64,000 nt of DNA from Pseudomonas moraviensis (GCF_900105805.1 NZ_LT629788.1:310001-374000); one strand, 5' to 3'. Positions 45,229 to 54,852 are shown, counted from the first letter of the stretch. Numbers and translations are program-made. Notes: generated from the sequence alone by a model not told the origin.

Positions 45229-45302
45229 CCTCATCGCGAGCAGGCTCACTCCTACATTTGGGATGCGTTCACCCTGTAGGAGTGAGCCTGCTCGCGATAG
45301 CG
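45229..45302. repeat. REP doublet (family A)
   Basis: Inverted family A units with a spacer of about 17 bases, with the CGATAGC-type ends outward. Between converging genes. Confidence 0.9.
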
Positions 45303-45324
45303 CCAGTGCCGACAATGCAAATCT

Positions 45325-46059
45325 TCAGGCCTGAATGCTGACCAGACTCAACAATTGCCCATCCTGCACCCCGAACTGCGCCTCCAGCTCCGAACCGTTG
45401 CGCCATTCGCTCGACAGATCCGTCAATAACCGCAGCCTGACCTGACCCGCCTCAGTCCATTCCAGCACTTCGGCGTGCTCGAAATAGAAGCGCTGCTGGA
45501 CGATCGGGTACAGCGCCTTGAACAGACTCTCCTTGACCGAAAACGTCAAGGTCACCAGCAGCGCCAGTTGATCCTGCGGCCCAGCCGCCATGCGCTGCAT
45601 TTCCGCCGGGGTGAGGATTTCCCCGGCCAGACGTTCGGCGCGCTCATGGCTCAGCAGGTTTTCCAGATCCATGCCCAAGCCGCGCCAGTGCCGCTTGTTG
45701 GCGACAATCGCTGCGGCGCGGCCGGTGCTGTGGGTGATCGAGCCGCAGATATGCGCTGGCCACACCGGCGCGCGGTCCTCGCCGATCGGCGGGATGACGT
45801 TCAAACCTTCGAGTTGTTGCAGCGCGGCACGGGCGCAGATTCGCCCGGCGAGAAACTCGGCCTGACGCTTGGCCACTGAACGCTGAATGCTCGGCGGCGC
45901 GATGACAGCGCTGCGCTGAAAGTCATCGCCAAGCAACTGCGCCGGGTTGAAGTGGGTACTGAGCAGCACGGTGTCGGCCAACACCGTCGGCAACGGCCAG
46001 TGGCTGTCGAGCGCGGTGCAGCAGGCGGGCAGGGCGGGGATGGTATGCATGGCGGGCAT
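45325..46059 (-). CDS. 4'-phosphopantetheinyl transferase (EntD/PcpS type)
   Basis: A 244-residue Sfp-superfamily enzyme that activates acyl/peptidyl carrier proteins with the CoA-derived arm. The Mg2+ motif GMDLE and the FSVKESLFKA motif (K-E-S) are conserved, as is the SITHS substrate part. The start could be M1 or M4 (46059 or 46050). In Pseudomonas, PcpS serves both fatty acid synthesis and siderophore systems, which likely applies here. Confidence 0.92.
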   Translation of the reverse strand: MPAMHTIPALPACCTALDSHWPLPTVLADTVLLSTHFNPAQLLGDDFQRSAVIAPPSIQRSVAKRQAEFLAGRICARAALQQLEGLNVIPPIGEDRAPVWPAHICGSITHSTGRAAAIVANKRHWRGLGMDLENLLSHERAERLAGEILTPAEMQRMAAGPQDQLALLVTLTFSVKESLFKALYPIVQQRFYFEHAEVLEWTEAGQVRLRLLTDLSSEWRNGSELEAQFGVQDGQLLSLVSIQA

Positions 46060-46100
46060 TTTGCCGGTTAGCTTCGAGGCTGAACAGTAGGCCCTGTTTT

Positions 46101-46235
46101 TGTGACGAGGGAGCTTGCTTCCGCTGGGGCGCGAAGCGCCCCCCCAAAAACCTGCTGATATCTGTCAGCGAGAAGGTCGCCAGCAGGTTTGGCGACGACT
46201 GCGTCGCCGAGCGGGAGCAAGCTCCCTCGCCACAC
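46101..46235. repeat. REP doublet (family B)
   Basis: GACGAGGGAGCTTGCTTCCG and the inverted GCGGGAGCAAGCTCCCTCG flank about 90 bases that include smaller hairpins (GGGGCGCGAAGCGCCCC; ACCTGCTG...CAGCAGGT). Confidence 0.85.
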
Positions 46236-46242
46236 AGGCGCG

Positions 46243-47034
<792 letters not shown>

Positions 47035-47080
47035 GGTCGGGTCTCCTTATGGAAAGTGGTCAGAACAGCCTAGTCGATCT

Positions 47081-47131
47081 GGTTCAGGTCAGGTTCAGAG
47101 ACGGTTCAGGGGCCGTACAGGGGCGGCTCAG
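47081..47131 (+). promoter_or_regulatory. Five phased heptamers (PhoP-type box array) upstream of oprH
   Basis: GGTTCAG occurs at 47081, 47092 and 47103, then the degenerate CGTACAG at 47114 and GGCTCAG at 47125; the period is exactly 11 bases. The last heptamer ends 11 bases before a possible -10 (CATACC, 47143-47148). Paired GTTCAG-type direct repeats at one helical turn are recognition sites of PhoP-family regulators. PhoP is encoded downstream, so autoregulation of oprH-phoPQ is likely. Confidence 0.85.
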
Positions 47132-47177
47132 TAACCTTGCGCCATACCCAAACAGCACTGTGAAAGAGGAAATACCC

Positions 47178-47783
47178 ATGACTCGTATCAACAAACTGCT
47201 GCTGGCTTTTACCCTGTTAGGCTCCAGCATCGCGGCCAACGCCGACGACACCAGCAACTTCGCCGGCCTGACGTTCGGCCAGACCAGCGACAAGATCGAC
47301 AAGTCCCACGCACTGAACAATAACCTCGGCCACCCCAACGCCACCGGAGCCATCGACGGCAACAACACCTATGGCATGCGCCTCGGTCAGCAAAACAGCC
47401 AGGGTCGCTACTACGCCACCTACGACAACGTTTCCGGCTCGCACAATGGCGTTAAACTGCGCCAGGAAAACCTGCTCGGCAGCTATGACCTGTTCTACCC
47501 GGTGGGCGGCAGCACCAAGTTGTTCGGCGGCGCCACGGCCGGTCTGACCAAACTGACTCAGGATTCGCCAGGCTTCAGCCGTGACAGCGACATCGGTTAC
47601 GCCATCGGTGGCCAGGTCGGTGTCTTGCAGCAAGTTTCACAGAACACCTCGGTGGAACTCGGTTACCGTTACCTGCGCAGCAACGCCAGCACCGAAATGA
47701 AAGAGAGCGGCGGCAGCAAACAGGGCTCGCTGGACTTGACCAGCAGCGCGCAGACCTACCTGTCGGCCAACTACTATTTCTAA
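47178..47783 (+). CDS. oprH: Outer membrane protein OprH
   Basis: A 201-residue eight-stranded outer-membrane barrel. Signal peptide MTRINKLLLAFTLLGSSIAANA, then FAGLTFGQTSD and the family blocks GQQNSQGRYYATYDNVS, KLRQENLLGSYD, KLFGGATAGLTKL and RYLRSNASTEM. It ends in F as required for barrel insertion. OprH stabilises LPS when Mg2+ is low. Context (phoP, phoQ next) and similarity to P. aeruginosa OprH agree. The start follows AGAGGAA. Confidence 0.95.
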   Translation: MTRINKLLLAFTLLGSSIAANADDTSNFAGLTFGQTSDKIDKSHALNNNLGHPNATGAIDGNNTYGMRLGQQNSQGRYYATYDNVSGSHNGVKLRQENLLGSYDLFYPVGGSTKLFGGATAGLTKLTQDSPGFSRDSDIGYAIGGQVGVLQQVSQNTSVELGYRYLRSNASTEMKESGGSKQGSLDLTSSAQTYLSANYYF

Positions 47784-47804
47784 GCAGTTGTCGCCGATTG
47801 AATA

Positions 47805-47893
47805 GTGGGAGCGAGCCTGCTCGCGAAAGCGATGTTTCATTCAACATCATCGTTGACTGAATAACCGCATTCGCGAGCAGGCTCGCTCCCACA
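47805..47893. repeat. REP doublet (family A variant) between oprH and phoP
   Basis: GTGGGAGCGAGCCTGCTCGC and its inverted copy; a variant of family A with GCGAAAGCG ends. It lies within the oprH-phoP-phoQ operon. Confidence 0.9.
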
Positions 47894-47930
47894 GGTTGTG
47901 TCGGAGTGTTCAAGTGATGGGGAGAAGGGC

Positions 47931-48608
47931 ATGAAACTGTTGGTCGTCGAAGATGAGGCGCTGTTGCGTCATCACCTGCAAACCCGCCTGACGGAGAGCG
48001 GCCACGTGGTCGAGTCCGTGGCCAATGCCGAGGAGGCGCTGTACCAGACCGGCCAGTACAACTTCGATCTGGCGGTGATCGATCTCGGCCTGCCGGGCAT
48101 GGGCGGCCTCGACCTGATCCGCCAGTTGCGCTCGGGCGGCAAGACCTTCCCGATCCTGATCCTCACCGCGCGCGGCAACTGGCAGGACAAAGTCGAGGGC
48201 CTTGCCGCCGGTGCCGACGATTACGTGGTCAAGCCCTTCCAGTTCGAAGAACTCGACGCACGCCTCAACGCACTGTTGCGCCGCTCCAGCGGTTTCACCC
48301 AGTCGACCATCGTTGCCGGGCCGTTGCTGCTCGACCTCAATCGCAAACAGGCCAGCCTCGATGAACAACCGCTGGCGCTGACCGCCTACGAATACCGCAT
48401 CCTCGAATACCTCATGCGCCACCATCAGCAAGTGGTGCCCAAGGACCGCTTGATGGAGCAGCTCTACCCGGATGACGACGAGCGCGACCCGAATGTCATC
48501 GAAGTGCTGGTCGGCCGTCTGCGGCGCAAGCTCGAAGGCCCGGCCGGGTTCAAGCCGATCGACACCGTGCGCGGCCTCGGCTACCTGTTCAATGAGCGCT
48601 GCACTTGA
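47931..48608 (+). CDS. phoP: Response regulator PhoP
   Basis: A 225-residue OmpR-family regulator. The start MKLLVVEDEALLRHHL (47931) follows GGAGAAGGG. REC: DLGLPGMGG phosphoacceptor and KPFQF; the winged helix has LTAYEYRILEYLMRHHQQVV and DPNVIEVLVGRLRRKLEG. Activated by PhoQ under low Mg2+ or cationic peptides. Its TGA overlaps the phoQ start. Confidence 0.96.
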   Translation: MKLLVVEDEALLRHHLQTRLTESGHVVESVANAEEALYQTGQYNFDLAVIDLGLPGMGGLDLIRQLRSGGKTFPILILTARGNWQDKVEGLAAGADDYVVKPFQFEELDARLNALLRRSSGFTQSTIVAGPLLLDLNRKQASLDEQPLALTAYEYRILEYLMRHHQQVVPKDRLMEQLYPDDDERDPNVIEVLVGRLRRKLEGPAGFKPIDTVRGLGYLFNERCT

Positions 48609-49951
48609 TCCGTTCCCTCCGCGTTCGTTTGATGCTTGCCGCCACCACGTTGGCGGTGTTGTTCATGCTCGCCTTGCTGCCGGCGATGCAGGGCGCGTTC
48701 AGCCTCGCGTTGCAGGATTCGATCGAGCAACGCCTGGCCTCCGACGTCACCACACTGATCTCCGCGGCGCGGGTGGAAAACGGTCATTTGGTGATGCCCT
48801 CGCAATTGCCGGACGAGCGCTTCAACCTCACCGATTTCCGCTTGCTCGGCTATATCTACGACCGCGACGGCAAGTTGGTGTGGCGTTCGAAAGCCACCCA
48901 GGAAGAGCAGATCAACTACAAGCCGCGTTACGACGGCCTCGGCAACGAGTTCGCGCGGATCCGTGAAGCCAGCGGTCAGGAGTTCTTCGTCTACGACGTC
49001 GAAGTCAAACTGCTCGGCGGCAAGAGCGCGGCATTCAGCATCGTTGCTCTGCAACCGGTCCGTGAGTACGAAACCACCCTGGAAGGCCTGCGCGAAAATC
49101 TCTATCTGGGCTTCGGCGCGGCATTGCTGGTACTGCTGGCATTGCTGTGGATCGGCCTGACCTGGGGCCTCAAGGCTCTGCGGCGATTGAGCCAGGAACT
49201 TGATGAAATCGAAGGCGGCACCCGCGAAAGCCTGACGGAAAAACACCCGCGCGAACTGCTGCGCCTGACCGGCTCGCTCAACCGCCTGCTGCTCAGCGAA
49301 CGCCAGCAGCGCAGCCGCTACCGCGACTCCCTCGACGACCTCGCCCACAGCCTGAAAACCCCGTTGGCGGTGCTGCAAGGCGTCAGCGAAGACATGGCCC
49401 AGCGTCCCGAAGACCGCGATCAGGCCTGGGTCCTGCAAAGCCAGATCGAGCGCATGAGCCAGCAGATCAGCTACCAGCTGCAACGGGCCAGCCTGCGCAA
49501 AAGCGGCCTGGTTCGCCATCAGGTGCGCCTGCAACCTGTGCTCAAAAGCCTGTGCGATACGCTGGACAAGGTCTACCGCGACAAACATGTGCGCGTGACT
49601 TTTGATCTGCCTCAACATTGCTACGTGCCGATCGAACAGGGCGCCTTGCTGGAAATGCTCGGCAATCTGCTGGAAAACGCCTATCGCCTGTGCCTGGGCG
49701 AAGTGCGTGTCAGCGTACGCGAGTCACTGGCCGGGATCGAATTGTGTGTCGAGGACGATGGGCCAGGCGTGCCGCTCGATCAGCGGGCGCGGATTCTCGA
49801 GCGCGGCGAACGCCTGGACGCCCAGCATCCGGGGCAGGGGATCGGCCTGGCGGTGGTCAAGGACATCATCGAGAGTTACAACGCCCGTTTGGCCCTGGGC
49901 GATTCGCCGATGGGTGGGGCGGCGTTCAGGATTCATTTTCCTGCGGTGTGA
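48605..49951 (+). CDS. phoQ: Sensor kinase PhoQ
   Basis: A 448-residue membrane kinase. It probably starts at a TTG (48605) that overlaps the phoP stop (TTGA) and gives MIRSLRVRLMLAATTLAVLF, the family N-terminus. TM1 at ~10-30, periplasmic sensor to ~160, TM2 ~166-190, then HisKA with DSLDDLAHSLKTPLAVL (conserved His) and HATPase (NLLENAYRLC, DDGPGVP, GQGIGLAVVKDI). It forms an operon with oprH and phoP. Confidence 0.95.
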   Translation: MIRSLRVRLMLAATTLAVLFMLALLPAMQGAFSLALQDSIEQRLASDVTTLISAARVENGHLVMPSQLPDERFNLTDFRLLGYIYDRDGKLVWRSKATQEEQINYKPRYDGLGNEFARIREASGQEFFVYDVEVKLLGGKSAAFSIVALQPVREYETTLEGLRENLYLGFGAALLVLLALLWIGLTWGLKALRRLSQELDEIEGGTRESLTEKHPRELLRLTGSLNRLLLSERQQRSRYRDSLDDLAHSLKTPLAVLQGVSEDMAQRPEDRDQAWVLQSQIERMSQQISYQLQRASLRKSGLVRHQVRLQPVLKSLCDTLDKVYRDKHVRVTFDLPQHCYVPIEQGALLEMLGNLLENAYRLCLGEVRVSVRESLAGIELCVEDDGPGVPLDQRARILERGERLDAQHPGQGIGLAVVKDIIESYNARLALGDSPMGGAAFRIHFPAV

Positions 49952-49959
49952 ATGAAGCG

Positions 49960-50139
49960 GCCCTCACCCTAACCCTCTCCCAGTGGGAGAGGGAACTGAC
50001 CTAAGTGTCTTGAGAAGTTTATCGACCTGAGCAACTTGCAGTGGATATGGATTCACTGAATAACTGTCAGGCCGGTCCAGATCTTCAGCATCCCCCAATC
50101 AATCCCCTCTCCCTCTGGGAGAGGGTTAGGGTGAGGGGC
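49960..50139. repeat. Paired repeat (family D) after phoQ
   Basis: CCCTCACCCTAACCCTCTCC and the inverted GGAGAGGGTTAGGGTGAGGG flank about 140 bases. Related to the pair at 59642-59835. Such units are common in Pseudomonas genomes. Confidence 0.8.
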
Positions 50140-50149
50140 TTTTGATCTT

Positions 50150-51148
50150 TCACAACTCCTGCGCCCGATAAGCCCCCGGTGTCAGCCCCGTCCATTTCTT
50201 GAACGCCCGATGAAACGCCGACGGTTCGGAAAATCCGAGCTGCTCGGCAATCTGCTGCAACGACAAATCCGCCCGGCCCAGATGATAGATGGCGATATCC
50301 CGCCGCAGTTGATCCTTCAGCTCCTGAAAACTCGTGCCTTCCTCGCGCAAGTGCCGGCGCAAGGTTTGCGGGCTGATGTGCAGATGCGCGGCGACGGCTT
50401 CCAGGTCCGGCCAGCGCGCAGCGTCACGGCTGAGCAAGCGGCGCAGGCGGCTGCTCAGGCTGTCGCCGTCGTCCGGGCGTGAGAGCAGGTCGGCAGGGGA
50501 GCGTTCGAGAAAATGTTTGAGGGTGCGTTCGTCCTGCAACAGCGGCATGGCCAGGTAGCGACTGTGAAACAGCAGGCTGCTCCGGGCGCCGTCGAAGGTC
50601 AGGGGGCAGGGGAACAGCAGGTCGTATTCGCTGCCGTGAGCGGGGCGCGGATAACTGAAGGTGGCCTGCTCAAGGCGAATCCGCTGGCCGATCAGCCAAC
50701 TGCCGAAGCGGTGCCAGATCACCAGCAGGCTTTCGCTGAGAAAGTGGTCCGGGTCCCACAACTGCGCGTCATCCAGGCTCAACCGCACCCATTCGTCTTC
50801 GCGGCTCAAGCTCAGGCGCGGGGCATCAGGGAATAGGCTATAAAACAATAAACCGCGTTGCAGGGCCTTCTCCAGATTGCGGCAGTGAATCGAGGCGTGG
50901 CACATCATGGCAAAGCTGCCGGGCTTGCTCGGTGCGTTGCCGAAACCCAGGTATTCATCGTCCAGCGCCAGCCACAACCCCTGAATCAGGCGGGTGAACT
51001 GCTCCGGCGCGATGCGTGCGCGGGGCTCGTCGAGCAACTCCGGGCTGATTCCCAGTTGCTGCAACAGGTTTGAGTAATCGAAACCGCGACGGCGTGCGCC
51101 GCCAAGGGCGGCGCGGGCGAAATGGCTGGCGATGGTGCGTTCGCGCAT
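50150..51148 (-). CDS. AraC-family transcriptional regulator (arabinose-binding-like N domain)
   Basis: A 332-residue regulator. The ATG at 51148 (MRERTIASHFARAALGGAR) is chosen because upstream codons are not family-like. Residues ~15-215 form the N-terminal ligand-sensing domain; the C-terminal AraC HTH contains DLEAVAAHLHISPQTLRRHLREEGTSF and LSLQQIAEQLGFSEPSAFHRAFKKWTGLTPGAYR. Divergent from dctA, as in P. aeruginosa, but the ligand is unknown. Palindromes near 51204-51258 are likely operators. Confidence 0.9.
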   Translation of the reverse strand: MRERTIASHFARAALGGARRRGFDYSNLLQQLGISPELLDEPRARIAPEQFTRLIQGLWLALDDEYLGFGNAPSKPGSFAMMCHASIHCRNLEKALQRGLLFYSLFPDAPRLSLSREDEWVRLSLDDAQLWDPDHFLSESLLVIWHRFGSWLIGQRIRLEQATFSYPRPAHGSEYDLLFPCPLTFDGARSSLLFHSRYLAMPLLQDERTLKHFLERSPADLLSRPDDGDSLSSRLRRLLSRDAARWPDLEAVAAHLHISPQTLRRHLREEGTSFQELKDQLRRDIAIYHLGRADLSLQQIAEQLGFSEPSAFHRAFKKWTGLTPGAYRAQEL

Positions 51149-51203
51149 AAGCGGCAATCCTTGTTCTGGCACCGATCGTAACGGCGGGCCTGCAACGCAA
51201 CAA

Positions 51204-51258
51204 GGCGGATTTCCGCCAAATTGTAGGACGAGGGGCGGTGAGTTGGCGGAAATCCGCC
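51204..51258. promoter_or_regulatory. Two 14-bp palindromes between the AraC regulator and dctA
   Basis: GGCGGATTTCCGCC (51204-51217) and GGCGGAAATCCGCC (51245-51258) are nearly the same site, 41 bases (about four helical turns) centre to centre. The nearer one is 56 bases upstream of the regulator start. They are likely binding sites for a dimeric regulator; the AraC protein is the natural candidate by location. Confidence 0.7.
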
Positions 51259-51336
51259 ACGCTGAAGTAGTCAACGCGGTCCGGACAGATCCTGCAATGC
51301 CTGATATCAAAAGGCTTGCTGCCAATCGCACCAATC

Positions 51337-51352
51337 TGGCACGACGTTTGCG
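51337..51352 (+). promoter_or_regulatory. Sigma-54 promoter of dctA
   Basis: TGGCACGACGTTTGCG contains a perfect TGGCAC-N5-TTGC, 143 bases before the dctA ATG. dctA is known to be sigma-54/DctBD dependent in Pseudomonas. The leader between has an AACAACAA tract (51403-51410) and a small hairpin. Confidence 0.9.
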
Positions 51353-51494
51353 ATACAAGCGACAGAAGCGTGCATTTCTCCCGCTCGGGAGGATGCCGTT
51401 CCAACAACAAATCCCTCCAGTGCAGGAGGGTTCGCAATTAAGGTTCGGCGCTCGACAGATGGATGTTGCCGCTGGACGCTTGAGGAAACCTGCA

Positions 51495-52829
51495 ATGACG
51501 ACTCGTCAGCCACTGTACAAATCCCTGTATTTCCAGGTGATCGTTGCCATCGCCATCGGCATCCTGCTCGGTCACTTCTACCCGCAGACCGGCGTGGCCC
51601 TCAAGCCACTGGGTGACGGCTTCATCAAGCTGATCAAAATGGTCATCGCCCCGATCATCTTCTGTACTGTCGTCAGCGGCATCGCCGGCATGCAGAACAT
51701 GAAGTCGGTAGGCAAGACCGGCGGCTACGCGCTGCTGTACTTCGAAATCGTTTCCACCATTGCCCTGCTGATCGGTCTGGTCGTGGTCAACGTTGTGCAA
51801 CCGGGCGCCGGCATGCACATCGACGTCACCACCCTCGACGCCTCGAAAATCGCCACCTACGTGACGGCCAGTAAAGACCAGAGCATTGTCGGCTTCCTCC
51901 TCAATGTGATCCCGAACACCATCGTCGGCGCGTTTGCCACCGGTGACATCCTGCAAGTGCTGATGTTCTCGGTGATCTTCGGTTACGCCCTGCATCGCCT
52001 GGGTTCGTACGGTCGTCCGCTGCTGGACATGATCGATCGCTTCGCCCACGTGATGTTCAACATCATCAACATGATCATGAAACTGGCGCCACTCGGTGCG
52101 CTGGGCGCCATGGCGTTCACCATCGGTGCCTACGGGGTCGGCTCGCTGGTGCAGCTGGGTCAGCTGATGATCTGCTTCTACATCACCTGCGTGCTGTTCG
52201 TCGTGCTGGTTCTGGGTGCGATCTGCCGGGCTCACGGTTTCAGCGTGTTCAAACTGGTGCGCTACATCCGTGAAGAGCTGCTGATCGTACTGGGTACGTC
52301 CTCGTCGGAATCGGCACTGCCACGCATGCTGATCAAGATGGAGCGTCTGGGCGCGAAGAAATCGGTGGTGGGTCTGGTGATCCCGACCGGTTATTCGTTC
52401 AACCTCGACGGTACTTCGATCTACCTGACCATGGCCGCCGTGTTCATCGCCCAGGCGACCGACACGCACATGGACATCACCCACCAGATCACCCTGCTGC
52501 TGGTACTGCTGCTGTCCTCCAAAGGTGCGGCGGGTGTAACCGGTTCGGGCTTCATCGTGCTGGCCGCAACCCTGTCGGCGGTAGGTCACCTGCCGGTGGC
52601 CGGTCTGGCGCTGATCCTCGGCATCGACCGCTTCATGTCCGAAGCCCGCGCGCTGACCAACCTGGTCGGTAACGCGGTAGCGACCATCGTCGTGGCCAAG
52701 TGGGTCAAGGAGCTGGATACCGATCAACTGCAGGCCGAGCTGGCTTCCGGCGGTCGCGGTATCTCCGACGAGCGTGAAGAAGACGACCTGGGTGTGGCTG
52801 AAGGCCCAACCCCGAGCAATGTGAAGTAA
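51495..52829 (+). CDS. dctA: C4-dicarboxylate transporter DctA
   Basis: A 444-residue inner-membrane proton/Na+-coupled symporter of succinate, fumarate and malate (DAACS family). The ATG at 51495 (MTTRQPLYKSLYFQVIVAI) follows TGAGGAAA. Eight helices and re-entrant loops; signatures are VIAPIIFCTVVSGIAG, GTSSSESALPRM and PTGYSFNLDGTSIY. A terminator follows. Confidence 0.97.
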   Translation: MTTRQPLYKSLYFQVIVAIAIGILLGHFYPQTGVALKPLGDGFIKLIKMVIAPIIFCTVVSGIAGMQNMKSVGKTGGYALLYFEIVSTIALLIGLVVVNVVQPGAGMHIDVTTLDASKIATYVTASKDQSIVGFLLNVIPNTIVGAFATGDILQVLMFSVIFGYALHRLGSYGRPLLDMIDRFAHVMFNIINMIMKLAPLGALGAMAFTIGAYGVGSLVQLGQLMICFYITCVLFVVLVLGAICRAHGFSVFKLVRYIREELLIVLGTSSSESALPRMLIKMERLGAKKSVVGLVIPTGYSFNLDGTSIYLTMAAVFIAQATDTHMDITHQITLLLVLLLSSKGAAGVTGSGFIVLAATLSAVGHLPVAGLALILGIDRFMSEARALTNLVGNAVATIVVAKWVKELDTDQLQAELASGGRGISDEREEDDLGVAEGPTPSNVK

Positions 52830-52844
52830 GCATCGCTTGCACGG

Positions 52845-52869
52845 AAAAACCCGCTTCGGCGGGTTTTTT
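52845..52869 (+). terminator. Intrinsic terminator of dctA
   Basis: AAACCCGC/GCGGGTTT stem with a TTCG tetraloop and T6. Confidence 0.92.
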
Positions 52870-52974
52870 CTTGCCCGGGATTTGAGCACAACGGTCACAC
52901 CTGCTGACATTTGCGGTGATTGCCGCATCGACGATGGCTGCCTAGGCTGAGTGCATCGCCCAAGGAGTTCGCCC

Positions 52975-54156
52975 ATGTCCGCACCGCTGGCCTCACTGAA
53001 GATTCTCGATTTCTCGACCTTGCTGCCGGGGCCGTTCGCCTCGCTGCTGCTGGCGGACATGGGCGCCGAGGTGCTGCGCATCGAATCGCCGACCCGTATG
53101 GATCTGCTGCGGGTGCTGCCGCCGCATGATGGCGGGGTATCGGCCAGCCACGCCTACCTGAACCGCAACAAGCGCAGTCTGGCGCTGGATCTGAAACAGC
53201 CCGCGGCGCTGGAGATCATCAAGCAACTGCTGGGTGAGTACGACATCGTTCTCGAGCAATTCCGCCCCGGGGTGATGGAGCGCCTGGGCCTGGGCTATGA
53301 GGCGTTGAAGGCGATCAACCCGCGGCTGATTTTCGTGTCGATCAGCGGTTACGGCCAGACCGGGCCGTACAAAGAGCGTGCGGGGCATGACATCAACTAT
53401 CTGGCGCTGGCCGGGCTGGCCAGTTACTCCGGCCGCGCCGACAGCGGGCCCTTGCCGCTGGGCATGCAGGTGGCGGACGTGGCCGGCGGCTCGTTGCACG
53501 GGGTGATCGGCTTGCTGGCGGCGGTGATCGCTCGCCAGCAGAGCGGGCAAGGCACGCATCTGGATGTGAGCATGACCGATTGCGCGTTCAGCCTGAATGC
53601 CATGGCAGGTGCGGGATATCTGGCCTGTGGCGCGGAGCCGGGCTGGGAAGATCAGATGCTCAACGGCGGCAGTTTCTACGATTATTACCGCACGCGGGAT
53701 GGGCGCTGGATGTCAGTGGGCAGTCTCGAGCCGGCGTTCATGCAGCAACTGTGCACGGCGCTGGGCCGACCGGAACTGGCGGCGCAGGGATTGTCCCCCA
53801 GGGCAGAGCAGCAACAGGAGCTGAAAGAGGCATTGCGGATCGAATTCGAGCGACATGATTTTGCTGAACTGTGTGAGCTGTTCGCCGGAGTCGATGCCTG
53901 TGTCGAGCCGGTGTTGAATCTGGGCGAGGCGCTGCGCCATCCGCAATTGCAGGCGCGGGAGCTGGTGACCCAGGTGCCGCGCGGCGATGGCACGACGCAG
54001 GCGCAGATCGCCTGTCCGTTGAAATTCTCTGAAGCGTTACCGGCGCCAAGGCATGTCGGCGCGGGATTGGGGCAGCATACGGATCAGGTGTTGGAGGAGT
54101 TGGGGTTGAGTGCTTCGAAGATCGCTGAGCTGCGTTCCGCCAAAGTAATCCTTTAG
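52975..54156 (+). CDS. CoA-transferase family III (CaiB/BaiF)
   Basis: A 393-residue protein. The ATG at 52975 (MSAPLASLKILDFSTLLPGPF) is preceded by AAGGAG. Family features: GAEVLRIESPTRMD, LNRNKRSLALDLK, GYGQTGPYKERAGHDINYLALAG (catalytic Asp) and GTHLDVSMTD. The group includes alpha-methylacyl-CoA racemase and CoA transferases; substrate cannot be decided. A REP doublet follows. Confidence 0.92.
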   Translation: MSAPLASLKILDFSTLLPGPFASLLLADMGAEVLRIESPTRMDLLRVLPPHDGGVSASHAYLNRNKRSLALDLKQPAALEIIKQLLGEYDIVLEQFRPGVMERLGLGYEALKAINPRLIFVSISGYGQTGPYKERAGHDINYLALAGLASYSGRADSGPLPLGMQVADVAGGSLHGVIGLLAAVIARQQSGQGTHLDVSMTDCAFSLNAMAGAGYLACGAEPGWEDQMLNGGSFYDYYRTRDGRWMSVGSLEPAFMQQLCTALGRPELAAQGLSPRAEQQQELKEALRIEFERHDFAELCELFAGVDACVEPVLNLGEALRHPQLQARELVTQVPRGDGTTQAQIACPLKFSEALPAPRHVGAGLGQHTDQVLEELGLSASKIAELRSAKVIL

Positions 54157-54169
54157 TGCCTGTGATGGC

Positions 54170-54240
54170 CCTATCGCGAGCAGGCTCACTCCTACAGGTG
54201 AAACGCGTTCCAAATGTAGGAGTGAGCCTGCTCGCGATGG
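54170..54240. repeat. REP doublet (family A)
   Basis: Inverted family A units with about 18 bases between, CGATAGC-type ends outward, between converging genes. Confidence 0.9.
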
Positions 54241-54267
54241 GGCCAGTCAAAGCAACACAGAAACCAA

Positions 54268-54762
54268 CTATTCCACCCGCATCTCACCACTGAATACCAG
54301 GGTACTGCGGCAGCGCCGGCACAAGTACCGCCGCCCTTGCCGTACCAGGCCATGGCGCTGGGCGGTAAACGGGAAGTCACTCTCGGGGCACGGACATTTG
54401 TAGATATAGCGGGTCACGCTGCGCCGCTTGATCTCGTAGGTGTGGCAGCGGTCGGGCGGCAGTTCGTATACGCCGCGCATGATCAATTGCCACTCCTCGC
54501 CATGGGGCTGGATGCGGTCGCCGAACAGTTGATGAGCGATCAGGTGCGCGACTTCGTGGGCCACGGTCTGCTTGAGGAAGTGTTCGGTGTTTTCCCGGTA
54601 CAACTGCGGGTTGAAGCGCAGCAGGTTCTCGTGCAGATGCGCGACACCGGCTTTCTGCCCGCGCAGCTTGAGACTGACGACGGGGCGTTTGAAGGAACGT
54701 TTGAAAAAGGATTCAGCGAGTTGGTAACAATCTTCGACGCGGGTATTGAGTTGCTCGGGCAT
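54268..54762 (-). CDS. sprT: SprT-like zinc metalloprotein
   Basis: A 164-residue protein of the SprT family. The ATG at 54762 (MPEQLNTRVEDCYQL) is used. HEVAHLIAHQLF holds the HExxH zinc site, and a C-terminal zinc ribbon has CPCPES and CRRCRS. Eukaryotic relatives (Spartan) cut DNA-protein crosslinks; the bacterial role is uncertain. Yip1 lies upstream on the same strand. Confidence 0.9.
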   Translation of the reverse strand: MPEQLNTRVEDCYQLAESFFKRSFKRPVVSLKLRGQKAGVAHLHENLLRFNPQLYRENTEHFLKQTVAHEVAHLIAHQLFGDRIQPHGEEWQLIMRGVYELPPDRCHTYEIKRRSVTRYIYKCPCPESDFPFTAQRHGLVRQGRRYLCRRCRSTLVFSGEMRVE

Positions 54763-54852
54763 GCTTGATGGATCTCCAGAGAAGCCGAGTATGCCGCAAC
54801 CCCGGCGACTTGCGAATCGCCGACCTGCCGAATGGTCGTCGCCCAACGAGAA

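Noticed and set aside
51403..51410. AACAACAA as a Crc/Hfq site in the dctA leader
   Set aside because: It is 85 bases from the start codon, and succinate uptake is normally not a target of Crc repression; a short A-rich motif alone is weak.
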